This document shows positions 10,568 through 21,354 of a stretch of DNA of 64,000 nucleotides, in pieces. Position 1 is the first letter of the stretch. Each line of letters starts with the position of its first letter. The position numbers and the translations under genes are program-made. The DNA is taken from contig CAJNDS010002673.1 of NCBI GenBank assembly GCA_905221605.1, forward strand, positions 252,584 through 316,583, written 5' to 3'. Origin of the DNA: Symbiodinium natans. Lineage: Eukaryota > Sar > Dinophyceae > Suessiales > Symbiodiniaceae. The notes under the pieces are model-generated. The model was given only the letters and a program-made list of their open reading frames with translations, was not told where the DNA came from and ran no database searches.

Positions 10568-11068
10568 GCGGGAGAAAAAAGAGTTGCTCCTTTGCTGGCC
10601 GCAAGTTTTGCACACGTCTGGGACTCTGCTGTCAGACCAGCGGGGAGCCCCAACGCAGCATCATTCGTTGCATATTTCAGTACACCACACAGAAGCCACA
10701 TGCGTCTTCTTTTGGTGCAGCGAGTTGCAGTTGTAGGCCAGGCATGTCGACCCAACTCGCTGCGTCACCGAGGCGCTCAGCGGCGCAATGGCTCTCTGGC
10801 CTGGGCAACAGCTGTTCGACCAGAAAGGAAAAAATTGGCTGCCAGCTGGGTTTAGGGTTTAGGGTTTAAGGTTTAGGGTTTAGGGTGTGATGATTGTGGC
10901 TTCGTGACTGCACCACGCGACAGGCAGCGACATACGCCTTGTCGTCGCCATGTGCACGTTCACCCTTCCCACTGTAAACCCTAAACCCTAAACCCTAAAC
11001 CCTAAACCCTAAACCCTAAACCCTAAACCCTAAACCCTAAACCCTAAACCCTAAACCCTAAACCGCAG
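10568..11068 (+). other. 3' flank of gene C, then CCCTAAA tract
   Basis: Probable 3' untranslated and spacer DNA. The short ORFs here overlap in three frames with no support. TTTAGGG runs at 10852-10886 and a CCCTAAA tract at 10975-11063 lead into the next acceptor. Confidence 0.5.
10975..11063. repeat. CCCTAAA tract upstream of exon
   Basis: About 12 units ending five bases before the CGCAG acceptor at 11068. Confidence 0.94.
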
Positions 11069-14000
11069 TGCAAGGTGCGAGCAGCTGCGTTCGGCCCTCG
11101 GAAGTGAATCCATGCACAGGGCATGCGGAGAGAGTCGGCGAGGGTTTAGGGTTTTGGGTTTTGGGTTTTGGGTTTTGGGTTTTGGGTTTTGGGTTTTAGG
11201 GTTTGGGGTCTAGGGTTAGGGCATAGGACCATGTAAGGAAGAAGCCTAGAAGAGTAACGGGTTCAAAGGAGCAGTTGAGACCCAAGCACGCTGCCCCTGG
11301 AGCCCTCAATGCTCAACACCTACCTCGTCGCAGATTCCTCTTGCAAACCCTCGATGCATCTCGATGCCACACCTATCCTTGAAGCCATCTGAAGCTGTAG
11401 AGGTTGGGCCCTCCGCACTTCGAAAGCTGCGCGCATGCCAACCCTAAACCCTAAACCCTAAACCCTAAACCCTAAACCCTAAACCCTAAACCCTAGAGCT
11501 AGAGGCCTGCATAGGTTTCCTTGGAGCTAGAGCCTCGGAAGCTCCAACACCCCGACAGTTACTCCTCCGAAGCCTGCAACCCCCGAACCCTTAGGTTTAG
11601 GGTTTAGGGTTTAGGGTTTAGGGTTTAGGGTTTAGGGTTTAGGGTCTAGGGTCTAGGGTTTAGGGTTTAGGTTTAGGGCCTAAGCCCTAAATACCCTAAA
11701 ACCCTAAGCCCGAAACCGTAAGTGAGCTCAGCGAGGCACGCAGTATGCGCTTTTGGAGGCCGACCACTCCGTTTGGCACCCAGCAAGTTCTGAATACCGA
11801 GAGTTCCGGGTTTGGGGGGGGGGGGGGGGTTTAGGGTTTAAGTTTAAGGTTTTAAGGTTTAGGGTTTGCTGGGGTAGGCCTGAACAGATTTTTTACTTTT
11901 TATTGCCCCTATTCCCCTGTACAATCCTCATAAAGCCATTAAAATTTACTTCTGATAGGGCCCCTAAACCTTTAGGGTGCATGTGACGTGGGTGTGCTTT
12001 GAGAGTTGGGGTCTAAAGACTCAAAACACCATTCTTGAAACTTGACCGGCCTGGAGCAACACCCCACGTCTCCAAATCAGAGCCCGATAATGAGGCAACA
12101 CATCTGTACTGAAAGCGTTGAACTGTCCTGTGTTGCAATGGCGCAGCAGTGAACGACTCGTCAGGGTGAGGCACGGTTATCTGTTGCTGTTCTTAGGGTT
12201 TAGGGTTTGGGGTTTAGGGTTTAGGGTTTAGGGTTTCGGGTCTTTTTTCTCCACCTTGTGGCACAAACCAAGGACCTCACGCTTCGCGCTGAGGAGGCAG
12301 TAGCCCAGCAAGCGGCCGGGATCTCAGACTGTCCGGCCCGAGGTTCCGAAGCTTTTAGGGTTTAGGGTTTAGGGTTTAGGGTAGGTCCCAAGAGCCCTAT
12401 ATCCCCCTTGGGGAATTCTTTGTTTTTGTATATATATATAACCCAAGAGTATATTAAGAATACCATTTTTATTAAGGTTCTAAGGGGAGTCTCGGGCCGG
12501 CGTTGAACCTGCTCCAGTAGGTTTGGGCAAGTGAGAAACGAGGCTTTGTCTGCAGAACATCAGCGAGTTCTGGGAGAGGCGCGTGCCCCCAGCAGTCATT
12601 GAATGGTTGTGGGCCGGGTTTGGGCCACGGTTTTGGGCTTCAGAGCTTAAAGAGGAAGAGCAGACCTGGCTCAGGGTTCAGGGTCCCTGGTTATGAAACT
12701 AAAGCCGGCGCCCTCGCCCAAACATCCTTGCTGCTCGTGTGGCCACAGTCTCCGCTGGGGGTTTCCGAAATTAGGGCTATCTTATTGGGGTCCTTAGTGT
12801 AAGGGAGTCCTACCATTTGGGGGCTTCTTTTCGGGGCCCCTTATTTCCGTATGTAAGCCCTCATATTGTATCTTCATGCTCCTGTCTGTCCGGGTTCTGA
12901 AACAAACAGAGCAGGCCCAAGATTGGCAATGAATTGCCTTGCATGCGTGGCGCAGGCACAGCGCCTTCAAGAACTGCCGCCTCCACAGCAGGAGACATGG
13001 CTGGGGGGTGCTCTTGCCCAACTTTTATATAAATTCTGTTTTTGGGGGGTTTCCGAAAACAGGGGTACCCTGTTTTTTGGGTCCCCTTAAAGGAGATGTT
13101 ATTCTATTGGGGGGTTTCAAGAGGTACCCCTATGTTGGAAAATGCCCTTTTGGCCCTGAACTTACAAAGGTATCTTCGTACTCACTCATGGCGAACATCC
13201 CCAAGCATTCTCAAACATTCAACTCCCCTAAACCCTGGTATCGATGGGAGTTGCGGATGAAACCTTCAACCAGAACCCTAAGCCGATTGCTTATGACTGA
13301 TGGACGCTTGCATCCCTGCAGTGTGGTTGCGAGGCTGCTAGGCGGGCAGCAAAAACCCTAAAACCCTATGGTTTGGGCTGCATCATCTAAGGGGTGGTGG
13401 CATGTCGGGGACTGGCCCGCACGGGATGGGGCAGCCCGGGCTAGACAGGTAGTAAAAGCATCTAAAGCAATCAAGATAAGAATCACAATACCCTGAAGAA
13501 CCTTAAAGCATATTAGAAGTACCAATAACTTTGCGAAACAGATGTAGCCTTTATAGCCTTGATGACCTTAAGAAGCCTCAACATCCTCTTCCTGCAGTCC
13601 GACAGCCCACCCCAAACCCGCAGCCGAGTCCTAAAGGAAGTCCTACTTCAAGGTTCCGGGTTTAGGGCTTACCGGGTCGAGGTTTTAGGGCTTATCGGCC
13701 CATGGCAGCTGGAGGCACGTAAGCCCTCCGGCAAAAGGGCTTCAATAGGGTTAGAAGCCCCAGGGTTGTCAGTTACCTCACACATAGGCCCTACTTAAGA
13801 CTGCCCATGAACCTTCAGGAAGCCCGCTCCCCTAGGCAAGCTCCAAGCCCCCGCAGGAACGTGGTTCGGAAATCAGGGTTTGTGGTTTAGGGTTTAGGGT
13901 TTAGGGTTTAGGGTTTAGGGTTTAGGGTTTAGGGTTTAGGGCTGTTTCCAGACAGGGGTGCAATTGTCATGCCTGTTTCCCAGCTGATAGTGCAGAGCCT

Positions 14001-15907
14001 GGGTTCAAAAAAACGGCTAAGGTTTATGATTTAAGGTTCAGGGTTTAGGGTATGAAGGGCTTAGGGTGTCTTGATGAAAAGGAGAGCCTGCGGCCGTGAG
14101 GGCCCCGGGACGCTGATGGCCAATCAGACTTTGTGCCTGAACCCTCTCGTGGCCCATACCGTGTTCAGCATGGGTCGTTGTAAGTAGGGTTTCGGGTTTC
14201 GGGTTTCGGGTTTCGGGTTTCGGGTTTAGGGTTTAGGGTTTAGGGTGGGTAGTTGTAAGTACAAGTACCTGAATTAAGGTTGCAATAAAGGCGACTTTAC
14301 CTATCACACTACCCATAAACCTCCTAGTACTCATGCTCTGAATGCCCTCTATCCTGGGATAGCAGGCCATGATTTCTGGGCATTTTGAGGAAACCCTATA
14401 CCCTGTAAACCCCAATGCCCAGGACCCCAGGGTTGCCCTTGAATTTCCCTATTCCCGAATACGAAGCAGAAGGGTTCCGGGGTTTAGGATTTAGGGTTTA
14501 GGGTTTAGGGTTTAGGGTTTAGGGTTTAGGGTTTAGGGCCAGACCCTACACGCTAAACTCTCAAAGGGTTGTGGTCGGGGCGGAAAAGAGGCAAGCAAAG
14601 TCGTTGCCAAAGCGGTTGCGAGTCGTAGTTGTGGAATTCTTGCGTTTTTTGGCATCGTTTCGGGATCTGAATCTTGAGGAGTGCTATAACAGTCACAGGA
14701 ATGGTCGCGATCCGCCTAACTTCGTCGCTGTTGGACCGTCCCCCCATGCGCCCTGGCGTCCTGTCTCCGTAGCGTGTTTTGCGCAGTGTTTCACGTAGTG
14801 TCCGTGATGTCGTGTTTGTGATATGTCGTCTTGTCGCAGTTTCGTGTCATGACTTTCACGTCGGGTCCTCGTCTTGTCCTCGCGCGTGTCCTCATGCCGC
14901 ATCGTCTTGAACCCCGTCTTCATGGCCAAAGTTTACAGCCCAGTGGCCCGTGTCCGCACTCGGGAATAGTAACCAGGACCCAGAGTAGGCCCTCATTACC
15001 TTTTTTTAGGGCTTAGGTTTCCTAGCAGACCCCTTTAGACCAACAAGGGCACCCTTATGTACCTAGATGAGTCTTGGGCCTAGAGAACTAATAGTAAGTT
15101 GAAGTCCGAAACCCTAAACGCATCCTAAACCCTCAACCCTCAACCCTGAACCCTCAACCCTCAACCCTAAACCCTAAACCCTAACCCCCAAACCCTTTCA
15201 GTAGTGCTACTACTGCTGGGGAATGGTCCCGATGATGTGCTGGTTCAGAGTGCAGTCGCGCTCAGCTGCTCAGACTCAGAGACAGCGCCGAGTAAACCCT
15301 TGAAGGCCTTTCGGATCTTGCGCCCCTCTGAGGAAGCAGCTTGAAGCGGAGATTGCGCGCCTGCAGGCTGGCAGCTTTGGGCAGCTTGGGAGGGGCGCGC
15401 AAAGGGTTAACTAGGCATTTCAGGGTCTGAAGTCTTGGGTTTAGGGTTTAGGGATTAGGGTTGGTTGAGGTTTAGGGCTTAGGTAGGGGTCAGGGTAAGC
15501 CCGGATCGAACAAAAACGTTTCGGGTTTGGTTTAGGGTTTCTGATTTCCTGGAGATCTTTGCAGGGCTTTTTGCCTGAAGATTGTCTGCAGGCATGCCCT
15601 GGAAACAATCTCGTTTAAGGCCCTTTAGGGTTTTAGGGGTTTAGGCCTTCTTGAACATCTAAAGCCCCCGCATTGTACTTAGGTACCCCCCAAAGACGAA
15701 CTCGAGCTCAGAGAATCACAAACGAATATGTATGTATATACATATATGTATATACACATATGTGTGTAACACGTATACATAAAGAATACATGTATATATA
15801 CATATATGTGCAGTCATTGTATCATTTGCGATTACCTTTTTGTGTCTGGTGGCCAGGCAGAGCGTGACGAACTGGCAAAACAGGCCGCCGCCCTTGGCGC
15901 GAGTTGA
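11069..15907 (+). CDS. Gene D: alpha-helical/coiled-coil protein (tentative exon series)
   Basis: No family recognised. Exon candidates: 11069-11140 (EQLRSALGSES), 12272-12320 (DLTLRAEEAVAQQAAG), 12556-12605 (NISEFWERRVPPAVIEWL), 12956-12997 (AQRLQELPPPQQE), 13598-13640 (SDSPPQTRSRVLKE), 15337-15390 (QLEAEIARLQAGSFGQLG) and 15857-15907 (AERDELAKQAAALGAS then TGA). All follow AG, lie on + and are separated by telomere-like tracts and inverted-repeat elements. The composition suggests coiled coil. Whether they form one gene or two cannot be settled by eye. Confidence 0.45.
11142..11216. repeat. GGGTTTT(G) variant tract
   Basis: Seven or more GGGTTTTG units immediately after an exon candidate; a homogeneous variant of TTTAGGG. 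Confidence 0.9.
12762..12850. mobile_element. Inverted-repeat-type element, family 5
   Basis: Begins GTTTCCGAAATTAGGG with ATTGGGGTCCTTAGTGTAAG inside; matched in re-arranged or reversed form near 20970 and 62655-62754. Confidence 0.7.
14187..14250. repeat. GGGTTTC block then TTTAGGG
   Basis: Five identical TTTCGGG units followed by TTTAGGG units. Confidence 0.92.
15337..15390 (+). CDS. Gene D coiled-coil exon
   Basis: After GAGGAAG; reads QLEAEIARLQAGSFGQLG, a clear heptad-like helix. Confidence 0.55.
15723..15812. repeat. Palindromic AT microsatellite
   Basis: ATGTATATACATATATGTAT-type units that can fold on themselves. Confidence 0.88.
15857..15907 (+). CDS. Gene D terminal exon candidate
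   Basis: After GGCCAG; reads AERDELAKQAAALGAS then TGA at 15905-15907. It could be internal if a GC donor inside it is used. Confidence 0.5.
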   Translation, partial: AERDELAKQAAALGAS

Positions 15908-16023
15908 GTCAGCTCAGGAATTAGGAACCCTAAGCCTTAAACCCTAACCTCTAAACCCTATGCCCTACACCCTAAACCCTAAACCATAAACCCTAAACCC
16001 CAGCCCTAAACCCTAAACCCAAG

Positions 16024-16120
16024 GAGAAGGCCCTCCGCCCAAACCGACCCTGCTCCGCAATCTACATGCCCTGCAACGAGCGTCGACATCCCAAAATTCG
16101 CCTTCCTAATCTACCCGAGG
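16024..16120 (+). CDS. Gene E first exon candidate
   Basis: After ACCCAAG; reads RPNRPCSAIYMPCNERRHPK and continues RLPNLPEG; ends GAGG|GCCGTG. Confidence 0.6.
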
Positions 16121-16818
16121 GCCGTGTAGGGTTTAGGGGTTTATAGGGGTATATAGGGGTTTATAGGGTTTTTTGGGGTTTATAGGGGTTTATAGGGGGT
16201 TTATAAGGGTTTACAGGGGTTTATAGGGGTTTATAGGGGTTTATAGGGGTTTATAGTGGTTTATAGGGGTTTACATGGGTTTATAGGGGTTCATAGGGGT
16301 TCATAGGGGTTCATAGGGGTTTAAGGTTTAGGGTCTAGGGTTTTAGGGTACACCCTAAACCCTAAACTCTGATTTCCTGAATCCTGCACTCTGAAGCCCA
16401 ACAAGCAACCCTTGGCCCATCTGGAACCCGAGACTCTAGGGTGAAGGGGTTTAGGGTTCAAGAGAATCATAGAGGGTTCAGTTTCAGCTAGTGTTTAAAT
16501 CCAGTCCGAAAGGGTAGAGTTGTAAGAGCCCCAAAAGCCCCCCAAATTCTGTTGTCACATGCAACGCCTGTATCCGTGATGTCGCACGTAGAAAGTACAA
16601 AGGTTAATTTCGCAGTTGGGTTAGATTAAACCCTGAACCCTAAACCATTAGTTCAGGTTGGTCCCTGCCACAGGCGAAGACACAGGCTGAGTACCATCAG
16701 ACGAGGCCGCTTGGGCGAAGCGGTGTCCTTGATCCTTCTTTCGTTGGGTTCAGGGTTTAGAGTTCATTGTTGGCTGTCGCTGGCAGTCAGCAGTCCAGCT
16801 TCAACAAAGGGTTTAGGC

Positions 16819-16858
<40 letters not shown>

Positions 16859-19800
16859 GGGGTACTTAGAACTTGCAAGCAGGACGGACTCCAATTGCTT
16901 GAGACTTGCAAAATCCTTGAACTTGAGAGAACCTTCCACTGGTCAATCTAGTCCACTCCAAGCGTGGCGGCGAGATTCCGAGGCTATGGCTTGCGCCCGT
17001 CTTGGGCAAGACTGCCAGAGACAGCATGGAAAATCCCTGGAACTTACCCTCAACCCCCCCCCCCCCAAAAAAAAAAAAACAAAACAGAAACAAAGAGCCA
17101 AACCCCAGAATAAATCTAAGCCATTCGAAGCCCGTTAAGCCTCTAAACCCCAAAAAACACAGCCTCTACCTAGGTAGGCCCTTGGGACATTTTTTTAATT
17201 TTCCCTTATTGGGTTTAAGAGGGTCATATTCAGGAATAAACCCTAAACCCTAAACCCTAAACCCTAAACCCTACACCCTAAATATTTTTCAGAGGGTGTT
17301 AAGGGCCATCCTAGCTACGAAGCGTGCCATGAGGCAAGAGGATCTCCGGGCCGATGCCGACCGCTTGCGCGCCGGGCACCCGAGGGCGGAAGGTTTTAGG
17401 GTTTAGGGTTTAGGGTTTAGGGTTTAGGGTTTAGGGTTGAGGGTTGAGGGTTGAGGGTATAAATTTAGGGTTTAGGGTTTGGGGGCCACGTTGATTCAAC
17501 AGTTTTGCTCCAGCAGAAGAGCCAAGAGACGCTAAAGGCCTCTGACTTACCTTAACGCCATGTTGGAAGCCCTGATGCTTTTTCGTCAGGACCACTCTAC
17601 AACTACTTGATCGACTGTACGGCTCGCGGTGAGCTTGCTCAAGCCCCCCCCCCCCCGGCACAAACTGCAGCGTTCGACTGCTGTTTGAAGGTTCATGAGT
17701 AGTGGTAACCGATAGTCTAACCTCGATGAGCGAGGGTACTTCTACCCCTACTAATACTACCTACCCATGAACCGTCAAGTGTTGCTGCTTGAGGATGAGA
17801 ACTTTGCGCGCGCCGACGAATGGAAGGTCCTCGTGTTGCAGCCCCAGCTGCGTGAAAGAGCTCGGATTCTGAACTTGTGGCTTCAATCGCAACTTTAATT
17901 CACGAAAACTACGTGGCGGTCTTGCTTTACCTCCCTTGATCTAGGTAGAGCACAAAAGCCCCGAAACCTTAAGCCTTAAACCTTAAACCCTAAACCTTAA
18001 ACCTTAAAGCTCAAACCTTAAACCCTCGGCTGCCTTGTGGATCACCATGGCCCTAGGGACGATTGACTGTGTGCCTCGCCTGGTTCGCCCGAGTATGAGC
18101 GAGTAAACCCTACACGAAGCCATTTGGAGAACCAAGCGCACATGGGGCTTCGGGTTTAGGGTTTAGGGTTTAGGGTTTAGGGTTTAGGGTTTGGGGTTTA
18201 GGGTTTAGGGTTTAGGGTTTAGGGCAATCGAGTTTCTGACCCCTGCTAAGGGCAGAGCTTGCGGATCTCCGAGCCAGTTTGGGGCCCAGATGTTCATGTG
18301 CGGGTAGTCTCAGATCGGCATTTCCCAAGATAGGGGTACCCCTAGTAGACTTTCAAAATACCAAAATACGACAACCCATAAAATGCCCGAATTCCCCCCC
18401 CCCCCCCCCCCTCCCCCGAAAAAAGGGGTGCAGCTTCCACACTTCCACACTGAGTCACCACAGGAAGATGACTGTAACCCGAAACCCGGCTTCTAAACCC
18501 CTAGACCCCCAAACCCCCTAAACGAGGCCGGACTGCCATGGAGTCCAAGTGTGACGGCTTGACAGCCCAGGCAGTTGACGACTCGAGGGTTTCAGCCGAA
18601 GCCCTAAACCCTAAACCTTAAACCGCCAGAGCTTCTAGACCCCAAACCCCAAACCCTAAACCCTAAACCCTAATCTCAGTTTTCTGAGAGGAAGGAGCTG
18701 TATTCGTCGTTTGTTCGACAGAGGGGTGGGGGAGCTAGATATATGCTTAAAGGTTTATGGGTAGTTGGGGTCGGGGTTTTTAAGCAAGGCAACCTAAGCA
18801 GCCCATACTAAAATCCTTGTACTTACGGTACGTATAGCCTACCCATGAACCTTCCGAACCCTAAACCCTGAATCGCGATGTTGGCTGATCGTGGTCTGAC
18901 CATCAGGCTAATTAGAAGCAACTGGTCTATGTCTATTTCTCATCCCAACCAAGCCAAATTTCGCAGTTGTCATTCTGCAGAAGTATATAGAGCCATAGAA
19001 CTGCTAAGCAGCAAAGCCCCACCCCCCCTCCCCCCCAAACTTCTGTCTGTTTCACAAGCATAGTGTGCCTGGCAGGTGAAGACGCTCGATGAAGAAGGCC
19101 AGAAGCAGCAAAGGCACAGCGTTTTGGGGTTTGGGTCTCGGGGGTGGATTCTCAAGTCGAAGAAGTCGTGTGGACCCTTGCTGCAAAGAGTCCCGCATTC
19201 GGTTTTTTTCATCTTTTTCGAAGTATCATCGCACACACACCTTGCCTGAGCTCCAAACCCTAAACCCCTCAAACTCGAAGCCTTGATACTGGCGAGCAGG
19301 CTCGCCGACAACTTTCGGAAGGAGCTCGGAGCTCAAGCTTTGTCCTGTTTGCAGCTAAACTAAACTGCATATGCTAAGTTGGCATTATGGATCTGGTCTT
19401 TTGATCGCCCTCGGCCCTCAACTCTAAACCCTAAACCCTGAAGTGTTATATCATGACTGCGATTGGATTGTGCCGATGAAGCCCTCGAGACGCCACGGTG
19501 AGAGTCGATACCCTACGTGGAGGGCCATGGGAAGTTAGCAGTCAGGTTAGAAGTACCGCCACATACCATGTACTCTCAAGTAGGGCACTTCTAACCCTAC
19601 TTATATCTACCCGTCAACCTTTCAAGCAGAAGTGCACAACGAAGCCTAAACCCTAGCTACTTCTATCTACCCGCCAACCTTTCAGGCAGAAGTGCACAAC
19701 GAAGCCTAAACCCTAGACCCCCCGCAAGGTCTGAGATGCTGAAAGGCGACATACAGAGGCTGCAGAAGTCCGCCCGCGGCCTCGGAAAGTTTGCAAGGTG

Positions 19801-20838
19801 TCAGTCTAGAAGGGTGTAGGGTTTAGGGTTTAGGGTTTAGGGTTTAGGGAGAGTTTAGGTGAGGGTTTCGAGAGTCCAGGGCTTAGGGTTCAGGGTTAAG
19901 GATTTCGAGGCCTGGCGATGTGGAGCTCGTTTGCCAGGGTCTGGTAGCGGGCTCTCAGGTTACCCGAGACCGTAAACTCCAAATAAATCGGGTTGCGGGT
20001 GCAATGGCTGAGGAGGAGGGGCTTCGGGGGTTTAGGGCTTAGGGTTTAGGGCTTCGGGCTTAGGGTTGAGGGTTTAGGTTTAGGGTTTAGGGCCAACAGG
20101 CCGTCCTTGGTCAACTTTCAGCTTCGGCTCTGCACGAAGCCCGAGCAACGCGCGTTGAGCCCCCTCAAAGCGCCTGTGACCGTTTAGGACTCGGTTTTTG
20201 CTTCTGAAGAGTTCAGAACTGTTTTGAAGGCCTAAACCCTAAACCCTAAACCCTAAACCCTAAACCCCAAACCCTAAACCCTAAACCCTAAACCACGCCC
20301 AAACCCTTGCAAGCGCACTTGGGCTCCATAGACCCTGGTTGAAGTGTGGCCGTGCTGCAAGAGACTCGCGGACTCAATCAATACTCGCCTGGGCACGAAA
20401 GCTAAACCCCTGCACCCCAAACCCTGAGCACGGCCGGGTTTAGGGTTTAGGGTTTAGGGTTTAGGGTTTAGGGTTTGGGGTTTGGGGTTTAGGGTTTAGG
20501 GTTTAGGGTTTAGGGTTTAGGGTTTAGGGTTTAGGGTTTAGGGGCAGCGCACGCGGGCAGAGCCAAGCTCAACGACGTCAGCGGCCCCGCGCAAGTTCTT
20601 TTGAACAGAACTTGCGGTCCGCCCGGCTTGCGCTTGCTTTTGGGAACTTGGGCTGTGAACCCTAAACCCTAAACCCTAAACCCTAACCCTAAACCCTAAA
20701 CCCTAAACCCTAAACCCTAAACCCTAAACCCTAAACCCTAAACCCTAAACCCTAAACCCTAAACCCTAAACCCTAAGCCGTCCGAGGTGCTTGATGCAGC
20801 AACTGAACAACAGGCGGCTGCAGAGCAGGCCTCCTCTC
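16024..20838 (+). CDS. Gene E: helical protein with many tiny exons
   Basis: Not recognised. Exon candidates: 16024-16120, 16674-16720, 17293-17385, 17514-17530, 17590-17621, 17780-17860, 18251-18276, 18527-18588, 19076-19113, 19281-19340, 19729-19797, 20787-20838. Four consecutive pieces (17293-17860) agree in phase. They read LRAILATKRAMRQEDLRADA, QKSQET, TLQLLDRLY and LLLEDENFARADEWKVL, the last resembling a helical-repeat (TPR-like) segment. Later pieces (EMLKGDIQRLQKSARGLGKF; VLDAATEQQAAAEQASSR) look coiled coil. The acceptor of the 17780 exon is the terminal AAG of an inverted-repeat element. No clear stop was found before gene F, and the series may be more than one gene. Confidence 0.5.
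16130..16326. repeat. Minisatellite, unit near GGGGTTTATA
   Basis: About 18 copies of a 10-bp unit with TTTATA, TTTACA and TTCATA variants; resembles an extended telomere-type unit. Confidence 0.9.
16822..16856. repeat. Poly-G run
   Basis: About 35 consecutive G. Similar runs: C 6882-6898, C 18394-18411, C 26543-26558, G 27250-27267, G 43091-43113, G 53263-53288. Confidence 0.93.
17293..17385 (+). CDS. Gene E exon
   Basis: After TTTTTCAG; reads LRAILATKRAMRQEDLRADA and further; GC donor AGG|GCGGAA (a GT donor seven bases later is the alternative). A TTTAGGG tract starts within 15 nt of the donor. Confidence 0.65.
17590..17621 (+). CDS. Gene E exon
   Basis: After CGTCAG. Joined in phase 2 from 17514-17530 (AC|GCTAAA) it reads QKSQETTLQLLDRLY. 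A GT site (CGCG|GTGAGC) a few bases later is the alternative end. Confidence 0.6.
17684..17779. mobile_element. Family 1 element whose end is a splice acceptor
   Basis: Starts TTTGAAGGTTCATGAGTAG, ends CTACCCATGAACCGTCAAG; gene E exon 17780 begins at the next base. Confidence 0.85.
17780..17860 (+). CDS. Gene E exon whose acceptor is an inverted-repeat element end
   Basis: Begins directly after ACCGTCAAG, the last bases of the element at 17684-17779. Reads LLLEDENFARADEWKVLVLQ in phase with the preceding exon when the TACG|GCTCGC donor is used. Confidence 0.65.
18746..18855. mobile_element. Inverted-repeat element, family 1 (diverged)
   Basis: CTTAAAGGTTTATGGGTAG at the left; CTACCCATGAACCTTCC at the right. 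Confidence 0.75.
19597..19716. repeat. 60-bp tandem duplication
   Basis: Two adjacent 60-bp copies (19597-19656, 19657-19716) differing at three positions, each with a family 1 right end (CTACCCGYCAACCTTTCARG) plus GCAGAAGTGCACAACGAAGC. Confidence 0.93.
19729..19797 (+). CDS. Gene E coiled-coil exon
   Basis: After GCAAG; reads EMLKGDIQRLQKSARGLGKF; donor GCAAG|GTG. It lies directly after a 60-bp tandem duplication that contains an element end. Confidence 0.62.
20437..20543. repeat. TTTAGGG tract with TTTGGGG units
   Basis: About 15 units, two of them TTTGGGG. Confidence 0.94.
20657..20777. repeat. CCCTAAA tract
   Basis: About 17 units with one 6-nt unit; it precedes an exon by 10 nt. Confidence 0.95.
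20787..20838 (+). CDS. Gene E exon candidate
   Basis: After CCGAG, downstream of a 120-bp CCCTAAA tract; reads VLDAATEQQAAAEQASSR; ends CTCG|GTGTGT or one base off. Confidence 0.55.
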
Positions 20839-21320
20839 GGTGTGTGCAACCTTGAGCTGACATGCTATGTAGGGTTCAGGGTTTAGGGTTTAGGGTTTAG
20901 GGTTTAGGGTTTAGCGTTTAGGGTTTAGGGTTTAGGGTTTAGGGATTTCAATTTTTTAGGGTTTACATAGGGTGTCCGGAATTAGGGGTATCTCATTGGG
21001 GACCTTAGTAAAAGGGAATCCTTTTCTTTGGGGGGTCTATTCACGGTCCATGTTCTTCGTAACCGTCATGTGGACACAAAGTCTGGCATCGTTTACTGAA
21101 CTTCGTTAGGCCGTCTGGTCCTGCACTCTAGCAGATGCCGGGAGATACCGGTGCAAGTTATGACTTGATTTGTTCCGCTGGATTGGGCAGCTCGTTGAAC
21201 CTTTGCTTACGCACAGTGGCCACGCAGATCCAAAGCAGTGACCGAACATCACACCTCAAACACGACCGGCACAGAGAGACGGCCTGGCCTAGCCCCCGTG
21301 AGAAAGAAAGAGTGCCAGCC

Positions 21321-21354
21321 ATGCAGCGCGCCATCCGCACCTGCATTATGCGAG
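21321..21354 (+). CDS. prpF-like: Gene F exon 1
   Basis: ATG then QRAIRTCIMR; donor CGAG|GCAAGG. Joined to exon 2 it creates the family N-terminal motif MRGGTSKG. The frame is open upstream to 21135, so an N-terminal extension is possible. Confidence 0.87.

Noticed and set aside
14553-14929. ORFs on both strands around 14.55-14.93 kb
   Set aside because: Frames overlap on both strands, composition follows TGTC/CGTG-rich sequence, and no splice-consistent exon was found.
18020-18106. Open piece reading ALGTIDCVPRLVRPSMSE then stop
   Set aside because: Its second half resembles a dispersed motif (CTTGTCCGAG / GTGTGAGCGA) also found near 36763 and 48141, so it is more likely repeat than exon.
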